From Salinarimonas rosea DSM 21201 (GTDB lineage Bacteria > Pseudomonadota > Alphaproteobacteria > Rhizobiales > Beijerinckiaceae), in the NCBI RefSeq assembly GCF_000429045.1, contig NZ_AUBC01000005.1, positions 220,732 to 284,731 of the forward strand: a stretch of DNA of 64,000 nt, in the 5' to 3' direction. Position numbers and translations under genes: made by a program. The notes under the pieces were generated by a model. That model saw only the letters and a program-made list of their open reading frames with translations. It searched no databases and was not told where the DNA came from. Positions 58,311-64,000 of the stretch are shown one piece after another; position 1 is the first letter of the stretch, and every line of letters begins with the position of its first letter.

Positions 58311-60011
58311 TCAGGCCGCGACCCGCGTCAGGAAGCGCTCGACCTCCGCCTCCATCCGCGCGGAGGCGCCGGCGACGGCCTGCGCGGCCGCCTCCACCGC
58401 CCGCGCGGTCTCGCTCGAGCGCTCGGCGGCGGTCGTGACCTCGCCCAGCCCCGCCGTGATCTCGTCGGTGCCGCGCGCGGCATCCTGGACGTTGCGCGAG
58501 ATCTCCGCCGTGGCCGCGCCCTGCTGCGTCATGGCGGACGCGATGGCGGCGGTCGCGACGTCGATCTCGCGCATGCGGTCGGTGATCTGGCGGATCGCCC
58601 CCACCGCCCCGTCCGTCGAGCCCTGGACCCCGACGATATGGCGCGCGATCTCCTCCGTCGCCTTGGCGGTCTGGGTCGCGAGCGCCTTCACCTCGGCGGC
58701 GACGACGGCGAAGCCCTTGCCCGCCTCCCCGGCGCGAGCGGCCTCGATCGTGGCGTTGAGCGCGAGCAGGTTGGTCTGGTCGGCGATCGAGCGGATCAGG
58801 TCGACGACGTCGCCGATCCGCTGGGCCGCCTCGGCGAGGCCGGCGATGTTGCCGTCCGTCGCCTCGGCCTCCCCGAGTCCCTGCTCGACGAGCCCGCGGG
58901 CGCGGTCGAGCTGGCCGCCGATCTCGGAGATCGAGGCGGCGAGCTCCTCGGTGGCGCTCGCCACCGTCGCGACGTTGCCCGCCGCCTGGCGCGAGCCGGT
59001 GGCGGCGGAGCCGACAGCGCCGCTCGCCTTGTCGGAGACCGCCGTCATGTCCTGCGCGCGGGTGCGCAGGTCCGCCGTCTGGTCGCGCAGGCCCGATGCG
59101 ATCTCGGAGGCACCGCGGCGGAAGTCGGCGATCGCCGCGTCGAGCACCTCGCGGCGGGCCCGGTCGGCCTCGAGCACCGTGCGGCGCTCCGCCTCGAGCG
59201 TGGCCGCCGCGCGGCTGCGGTCGGCGAGCACCGCGAGCGCGCGGGCGACGGCGCCGATCTCGTCGACGCGAGCGGCATGCGGGATCGGCGCGTCGCAGTC
59301 GCCCTCGGCGAGACGCTCGACCCGCCCGGCGATGGTCGCGAGCGGCCGGAACATGCGTTGCGCCACGACCCCCGAGCCGGCGATCACGATGACGGCGATG
59401 ATGCCCGCGACGACGAGCATCCCGCCGAGCGCGTCGTTCTTGACGGCGGTGAAGCTCTCGCTCGGCATGCCGATGAAGAGGATGCCGTTCACCGCACCCG
59501 CGGCGTCGATCGTCGGATGGTAGATCGTCAGGTAGTCGCGCCCGAACAGGGTCGCGGGACCCGTGTAGGTGCCGCCCGCGCGGACCACCGCCTGGGCCGG
59601 ATGATCGGCGGCGAGGAAGGTGCCGTCGGCGCGCTCGCCGTTCTCCTTGCGCAGGTTGGTGGAGCGACGCACGAAGTTGCCCTGCGCGGGATCGAGCGCG
59701 AACACGGTGGCGACGCCGCCGGTCATCGCCGCCGTCGTGTCGACGATCGCGTCGTCCTCGAAGGTCGTCAGATCCGGAGAGACGGCGCGGCTCACGTCGG
59801 CGCCGGAGACGGCGACGCTCGCCTCGGGCATGCGCTCGGCGAAGACCAGCGCCAGGGTCCGCAGGTCGCCGGCCGCCTGCTCGTAGAGCATCCGCTCGAG
59901 CTGCTGCGAGATCTCCCGGGCCGCGAAGGACCACATCGCGGCGGTCGTCACGGCCACGGACAGGACCACGACGGCGAGAACCTTCTTCGACAAGGTGAGC
60001 TTCTTGAGCAT
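58311..60011 (-). CDS. Methyl-accepting chemotaxis protein
   Basis: 566 residues. A first membrane helix (about 11-30) and second (about 197-217) flank a periplasmic single-Cache domain ([14 protein letters not shown] to [12 protein letters not shown]). A HAMP domain follows, then the signalling domain with the invariant hairpin [20 protein letters not shown]. No C-terminal CheR-binding pentapeptide is seen. It relays an unknown periplasmic ligand to CheA. Confidence 0.93.
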   Translation of the reverse strand: MLKKLTLSKKVLAVVVLSVAVTTAAMWSFAAREISQQLERMLYEQAAGDLRTLALVFAERMPEASVAVSGADVSRAVSPDLTTFEDDAIVDTTAAMTGGVATVFALDPAQGNFVRRSTNLRKENGERADGTFLAADHPAQAVVRAGGTYTGPATLFGRDYLTIYHPTIDAAGAVNGILFIGMPSESFTAVKNDALGGMLVVAGIIAVIVIAGSGVVAQRMFRPLATIAGRVERLAEGDCDAPIPHAARVDEIGAVARALAVLADRSRAAATLEAERRTVLEADRARREVLDAAIADFRRGASEIASGLRDQTADLRTRAQDMTAVSDKASGAVGSAATGSRQAAGNVATVASATEELAASISEIGGQLDRARGLVEQGLGEAEATDGNIAGLAEAAQRIGDVVDLIRSIADQTNLLALNATIEAARAGEAGKGFAVVAAEVKALATQTAKATEEIARHIVGVQGSTDGAVGAIRQITDRMREIDVATAAIASAMTQQGAATAEISRNVQDAARGTDEITAGLGEVTTAAERSSETARAVEAAAQAVAGASARMEAEVERFLTRVAA

Positions 60012-60126
60012 CGCTTTACCGCCCCTCGGTTTGGAACGGCTCTATTCGCAGAGCGAAAGTCTAAAAAATGCTTTCTCTGGAAGGACACGCAATCGAGCGA
60101 GGTGCAATTTCCTCTGCGTCGACCGC

Positions 60127-61032
60127 TTACGCTACCGAGCGCTGCCGCAGGAAGTCCTCGACGGCCTCCCGCATCGGCGCTCCGTCGCGCCCGCCGAACC
60201 GCGTGCACTTGATGGCGGCCGCCGCGGAGGCGAAGCGCGCCGCCGCGACCTCGTCCGCCCCCTCGGCGAGCCGGACGGCGAAGGCGCCGTGCCAGACGTC
60301 GCCGGCGGCGAGCGTGTCGACGACGGGGACGTCGAAGGCCGGCATGTGCTCGACCCGCTCGCCCGCCCAGTAGAACAGCCCCTCCCCGCCGTTCGTCACG
60401 GCGATCCAGCAGGGCACGGGCGGGCGGTAGGATTCGAGCGCCGTGCGCGCGTCCGCGTGGCCCGTGATGTCGCGCAGCCCCTGCATCGAGAAGGCCACGT
60501 GCGTCGCGAGGGAGAGCACCTCGGGCGCGTGGGTCGGGTCGCGGTCCGCGTCGAGGACCGCCGGGATCCCGGCCTCGCGGGCGAGCCGGAAGAGGTGCGC
60601 CGTCGCCTCCTGCCAGCGCGTGTCGCCGAGCACGGCGCGGGTGCCGTCGGGCAGCGCGTCGGGGAGCCAGTCGATCTCCCGCGGCATCGCGGGATCCGCG
60701 TGCGAGACGACGAGCCGCTCGCCGATCGCGTCGACGACGATCGCCGAGATCGGCGAGGGAAAGCCGTGGACGCGCCGCACCCGGCTGCAATCGACCCCCT
60801 CGCGGGTCAGGCGATCGACGATCTCGGCGCCCGCCCAGTCGTCGCCGAGACGCGCCAGCAGCGTCGCGTCGGCGCCGAGCCGGGTCATGGCGATGGCGGC
60901 GTTCGCCGCGGTGCCGCCGGTGGTCGTGGTGAAGCCGTACGCCCGGTACTTCTCCGCGCGCGTCGGCATCTCCTCGACCGCGTAGACGTGGTCGAGGGTG
61001 GCGATACCGACACTGAGGAGCCGCGGACGCAC
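60127..61032 (-). CDS. PfkB-family sugar kinase
   Basis: 301 residues from a GTG. PfkB signatures are present: GGTAANAAIAMTRLGADATLLARLGDD near the N-terminus and the catalytic DTLAAGDVWHGAFA, with the base D in GAGD replaced context AAGD retained. Substrate-site residues do not single out ribose, fructose or a nucleoside. It lies 32 bp downstream of gloA on the same strand. Confidence 0.87.
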   Translation of the reverse strand: MRPRLLSVGIATLDHVYAVEEMPTRAEKYRAYGFTTTTGGTAANAAIAMTRLGADATLLARLGDDWAGAEIVDRLTREGVDCSRVRRVHGFPSPISAIVVDAIGERLVVSHADPAMPREIDWLPDALPDGTRAVLGDTRWQEATAHLFRLAREAGIPAVLDADRDPTHAPEVLSLATHVAFSMQGLRDITGHADARTALESYRPPVPCWIAVTNGGEGLFYWAGERVEHMPAFDVPVVDTLAAGDVWHGAFAVRLAEGADEVAAARFASAAAAIKCTRFGGRDGAPMREAVEDFLRQRSVA

Positions 61033-61064
61033 GGCGAATCATCCAGGCCGAGCCGGCGCCTCCC

Positions 61065-61505
61065 TCACCAGGAACCGGTGTTGGGCATCGACGCCCACGG
61101 CTCCTGCGGCGGCAGCGCCTCGCCGCGCTGAAGCAGCTCGATCGAGATCCCGTCCGGCGAGCGCACGAAGGCCATGTAGCCGTCCCGCGGCGGGCGGTTG
61201 ATGGTGACGCCCGCGTCCATCAGCTTCTGGCAGGTGGCGTAGATGTCGTCGACGCGATAGGCCAGATGGCCGAAATTCCGGCCGCCCTGATACTCGTGCT
61301 CGTCCCAGTTGTTGGTGAGCTCGACCTGGGGCGCCCGCGTCTCGCGCACGTGGTCGAGATCCTTCTCGGCGGCGAGGAAGACGAGGGTGTAGCGGCCCTT
61401 CTCGTTGTCCATGCGCCGAGTCTCCACGAGCCCGAGCTTGCCGACGTAGAAGTCGAGCGCGCGGTCGAGATCGCCGACGCGGACCATCGTGTGCAGGTAT
61501 TCCAT
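61065..61505 (-). CDS. gloA: Lactoylglutathione lyase (glyoxalase I)
   Basis: 146 residues from an ATG with GGAGG. Two vicinal-oxygen-chelate repeats are visible, with metal residues in EYLHTMVRV (H) and [11 protein letters not shown], then GHLAYRVDD (H) and ISIELLQRG (E). It converts the methylglyoxal-glutathione adduct to lactoylglutathione. It precedes the PfkB kinase. Confidence 0.93.
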   Translation of the reverse strand: MEYLHTMVRVGDLDRALDFYVGKLGLVETRRMDNEKGRYTLVFLAAEKDLDHVRETRAPQVELTNNWDEHEYQGGRNFGHLAYRVDDIYATCQKLMDAGVTINRPPRDGYMAFVRSPDGISIELLQRGEALPPQEPWASMPNTGSW

Positions 61506-61626
61506 GACGCGTTCCTCCGTTTCGCTGGGATGAAAGGCCCGCCGGGCGGCCCGTGTCAAACGCGCGGGCCGTGCCATCGCGCGAAAGGCGCCTCGCAGGA
61601 GACGCGGGAAGGCGGACGAGACCGGC

Positions 61627-63030
61627 TCAGGAGCGCTCGATCGGGACGGGCTCGGCCGCCGTCCCGGAGCCCGGCGCCGCCGGCTGTTCGGTCCCGTCCT
61701 CGCCCGGCGCGGGCGTCGTCCCCTCCCCGGCCGCGACCGGCGGGTCCCCCGGCTCCGTCGCCGCGTCCGCGCTTTCGGGCCGCTTCGCCTTGGTCAGCTC
61801 GGCGGAGACCGCGCTCGTGGCGAGCACGTTGACGAAGCCGGCGCCCGCCGCCTCGCGCGGGCGCAGGCGGATGCGCAGGACGACGAAGCCCGCGAGCACG
61901 AGGCAGATCGCCCCCACGTAGAGGAAGAGCGCCTGGGGACCGGCGACCTGCATCAGCGCGGTCGCCGGCAGCGGGCCGAGCGTCGCGCCGAGCGCCCAGC
62001 AGACGAGCATGCTCGACACGGTCGGCACGATCGCCTCGGGCGCCACCAGGTCGCAGGCATGCGCCACGCACACGGCGTAGATGCACAGCGCCACGCCCCC
62101 GAACAGGCCGAAGGCGAGGACGAGGGCGAGCGGGGGCAGCGCGAGCGTGCTCGCGGCGACGATGAGCCCGCTCGCCACCGCGGTCGCGCCGAACAATCCG
62201 GCGATGACGGTGCGCCGATCGACCTTGTCCGAGAGCCAGCCGAGCGGCCATTGGAAGACGAGGCTCCCCGCCTGGATCGCGAGCAGCAGCAGCGCCGCCT
62301 CCCCGGGCGCGAGCCCCACCGCGACGCCGTAGACGGAGGCCACCGCGATCACCGGCCCGTTGATCAGGCCGACGGCGAAGGCGCCGACGACGGCCGACGG
62401 CGCGAGCCGCATCAGCGAGGGGATCGCGAGGCGCACGCGCACCGGCGGGCGCGGCTCGCGCGTCGGCGTCGCGGCGATGGGGATGAGGGAGAGGCTCATC
62501 CCGGCCGCCATCAGCATGAGGAGGCCCGCGCCCTCCACCGCGCCGAGCCCGATGCCGAGCGGCGAGAGCACGAGCGCCGTCTTGGTGGCGAGCAGGTAGA
62601 GCGCGATCACCCGCCCCCGGTTCGCCGCGCTCGCCGTGGCCGAGACCCAGCTGTCGATCACGGTGAACAGCCCCGCGAGCGCGAGGCCCGACACGCCGCG
62701 CAGGGCGATCCAGGCGAGCGGGCCCTGCGCGATCTCGAAGGCGAGCACGATCGCCCCCGACAGCGCGGCGAGGCTCGCGTAGGTGCGGATGTGGCCGACC
62801 GTGCGCACCAGCGGCGGCGCGAGCAGGCAGCCGACCGCGAAACCGACCCCGTAGGCGGCGGCGACGGCACCGATCTCGGTGATCGTCAGGCCATCGGCGC
62901 GCATCCGCAGGGGAAGCAGCACCTGCAGGAGCCCGTTCGCGCCCTGCAGCATGAAGGCGGCCATCGTGATCGTGGCGATCGCGGCGGCGGGGCGCAGCGT
63001 GCGGCTCTCGGGAAGCGGAGTGGCGATCAT
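61627..63030 (-). CDS. MFS transporter (YcaD/UMF-type)
   Basis: 467 residues with 12 membrane helices. Motif A-like [15 protein letters not shown] lies between helices 8 and 9 rather than after helix 2, as in the YcaD subgroup. The first half includes [23 protein letters not shown], also typical of that group. A C-terminal hydrophilic tail of about 70 residues is rich in proline, glutamate and alanine. The start at 63030 follows the minisatellite region; in-frame upstream sequence is repetitive and unlikely to be coding. Confidence 0.85.
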   Translation of the reverse strand: MIATPLPESRTLRPAAAIATITMAAFMLQGANGLLQVLLPLRMRADGLTITEIGAVAAAYGVGFAVGCLLAPPLVRTVGHIRTYASLAALSGAIVLAFEIAQGPLAWIALRGVSGLALAGLFTVIDSWVSATASAANRGRVIALYLLATKTALVLSPLGIGLGAVEGAGLLMLMAAGMSLSLIPIAATPTREPRPPVRVRLAIPSLMRLAPSAVVGAFAVGLINGPVIAVASVYGVAVGLAPGEAALLLLAIQAGSLVFQWPLGWLSDKVDRRTVIAGLFGATAVASGLIVAASTLALPPLALVLAFGLFGGVALCIYAVCVAHACDLVAPEAIVPTVSSMLVCWALGATLGPLPATALMQVAGPQALFLYVGAICLVLAGFVVLRIRLRPREAAGAGFVNVLATSAVSAELTKAKRPESADAATEPGDPPVAAGEGTTPAPGEDGTEQPAAPGSGTAAEPVPIERS

Positions 63031-63063
63031 GCGGGGACGGCGGCTCTCTCGGGGCGGTGGTGG

Positions 63064-63123
63064 ATGGAGACGTGCATGGAGACGTGCATGGAGACGTGCA
63101 TGGAGACGTGTGCGGAGACGTGT
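63064..63123. repeat. Minisatellite: five 12-bp units
   Basis: The unit ATGGAGACGTGC occurs three times exactly, then ATGGAGACGTGT and GCGGAGACGTGT. It lies 34-93 bp upstream of the MFS start on the minus strand, within its leader or promoter region. Copy number is likely to vary between strains. Confidence 0.9.
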
Positions 63124-63274
63124 GTGGGCCTGCGGCGCCCCGCCGCGGGGCACGCCGTGAGCATCGGCCATTCGCCGCGCCAATGCAGCCGTTTTGCGGC
63201 CGTCGGGGGCGGAAAAACTGCACGCCGTGCACAGCGATCCACAGGCCCCGATCGCGATCGGCGCGAAATGGCCG

Positions 63275-63303
63275 TTGACGCCGAATCGGGATGCGCCTAT
63301 ACC
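63275..63303 (+). promoter_or_regulatory. Candidate distal rRNA promoter (P1)
   Basis: TTGACG (63275-63280), 17-bp spacer, TATACC (63298-63303). About 50 bp downstream is GCTCTTTGAAGC, similar to the BoxA-like element of the proximal leader. This suggests tandem promoters for the rRNA operon. Confidence 0.4.
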
Positions 63304-63485
63304 CCGGCTCCCGACGCGGCGAGGCCTTCTCACGGAGGTTTCGGCGGATCGGGCAGCTCTTTGAAGCGTCGCGCATTTTACCGGCTTGCGGGCATTCCTT
63401 TCGGGGGCTGCGCGGGGGATCGGGGGATGGCGGACGGCGCTTCGGGGTCTTCGGCGGGGCGGCGAGAATTTCGTCGCGAACGCGG

Positions 63486-63514
63486 TTGACAGGGGGTTGG
63501 GGGATCGCTAGATA
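63486..63514 (+). promoter_or_regulatory. rRNA operon promoter (P2)
   Basis: A consensus -35 TTGACA (63486-63491) and -10 TAGATA (63509-63514) with an exact 17-bp spacer, 330 bp upstream of the 16S gene. A discriminator rich in G and C follows, as in growth-rate-controlled promoters. Confidence 0.75.
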
Positions 63515-63611
63515 GCGCTCCTCACCGCGGCGGGCACGCCCCGCCGGGTTCTCCGGACAGGATGTAGGGTGGAACGCCGATCTCGGTCGGTGCGCCCGTC
63601 GTGTTCCGGAC

Positions 63612-63799
63612 CGCTCTTTGACATTGTCGAGAAGGAAGAAGGAGAAGCGTGGGCGGCCTTTTCGTCCTTGCGGATCCGGTTCCGTGGCCTTGCGAGAGCG
63701 GGCCTGGGGTCGGGTCGTGAGATGAGAGGCGTACTGCTCGCGACTTTTTCTGAAGGTCACATCGGCTCGTTCCGCGAGGGACGGGTCGAACATGTGACC
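63612..63799 (+). promoter_or_regulatory. rRNA leader: BoxA-like element and RNase III-type stem
   Basis: CGCTCTTTGACA (63612-63623) matches the alphaproteobacterial BoxA antitermination element. GGTCACAT (63755-63762) pairs with ATGTGACC (63792-63799) to form a leader hairpin, probably part of processing. No protein gene is present in the leader. Confidence 0.5.
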
Positions 63800-63844
63800 C
63801 TCGTCTATTTCGCTGAGTAGTGAAGCCTTTGGATCACATCTCTT

Positions 63845-64000
63845 CAACGTGAGAGTTTGATCCTGGCTCAGAGCGAACGCTGGCGGCAGGCTTAACACAT
63901 GCAAGTCGAACGCACCTTCGGGTGAGTGGCAGACGGGTGAGTAACGCGTGGGAACGTGCCCATCGGTTCGGAATAACCAAGGGAAACTTTGGCTAATACC
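63845..64000 (+). rRNA. 16S ribosomal RNA, 5' part
   Basis: The universal AGAGTTTGATCCTGGCTCAG start is at 63852, corresponding to E. coli position 8, so the mature end is near 63845. About 155 nt are visible, including GCTTAACACATGCAAGTCGAACG and the short V1 loop typical of Alphaproteobacteria. The gene continues beyond the window. Confidence 0.97.

Noticed and set aside
63064..63123. CRISPR-like array
   Set aside because: Units are 12 bp, contiguous and without spacers; it is a minisatellite.

Overview
The window is a high-GC chromosomal segment (about 70% by eye) from an alphaproteobacterium, most likely Hyphomicrobiales (Methylobacterium/Salinarimonas-like). Evidence is the first ~155 nt of an alphaproteobacterial 16S rRNA at the right end, cell-cycle proteins restricted to the class (RcdA, TrcR), a class I lysyl-tRNA synthetase, sdhE-mfd and hom-glpX pairs, and a tatABC-serS-surE operon. 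Genus assignment is inference.

Layout. 1-6562: a probable organohalide module on the minus strand. It has a self-sufficient reductive dehalogenase fused to a flavin reductase (3' end outside the window), a complete TRAP transporter (dctPQM order) and a divergent MarR regulator. A palindrome overlaps the predicted TRAP promoter. 6683-11739: tRNA-Gly, tRNA-Tyr, a TrmH/RlmB-type methyltransferase, then rcdA, DUF1192, quinone oxidoreductase and trcR; a small transcript unit with a textbook CtrA box lies between rcdA and DUF1192. 11741-20939: LysR, DUF1127, a DapA-family lyase, lysK, glpX, hom, metY and a rhomboid protease. 21049-28286: Bcr-type MFS, a phosphonate monoester hydrolase-like sulfatase, a stand-alone RAM domain, sdhE and mfd.

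28351-31990 is an accessory segment: a small ribbon-helix-helix protein, the remnant of a second one behind a 195-bp inverted-repeat element, and a low-GC operon for an SMC/Rad50-like ATPase with a small partner. The ATPase gene is interrupted by one in-frame TAA. 32034-37485 returns to core genes (guaA, an m5C methyltransferase, a biotin-dependent carboxylase subunit), followed by a BrnT toxin with an XRE-type antitoxin, and an esterase.

39284-43361 is the tatABC-serS-surE operon. Its serS carries an in-frame, low-GC insertion of about 75-80 codons inside the catalytic domain, just before the serine-binding TxE loop. 43416-52441: an orphan ABC ATPase, arginase and ornithine aminotransferase, ctaA, DUF2842, a metallophosphoesterase, a saccharopine dehydrogenase-like protein with a divergent Lrp regulator, and an aminotransferase. 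52459-53302: a TacA/TacT-type GNAT toxin-antitoxin pair with its operator. 53402-63030: a 1187-residue SLC5-transporter/histidine kinase/receiver fusion, an HPP membrane protein, a thioesterase, a chemoreceptor, a PfkB kinase, a glyoxalase and an MFS carrier. 63031-64000: a 12-bp minisatellite, the rRNA promoter and leader, and the 16S start.

The strongest leads are the serS insertion, the nonsense-interrupted SMC-like operon, the reductive dehalogenase/TRAP/MarR locus, and the CtrA-box small transcript beside rcdA.
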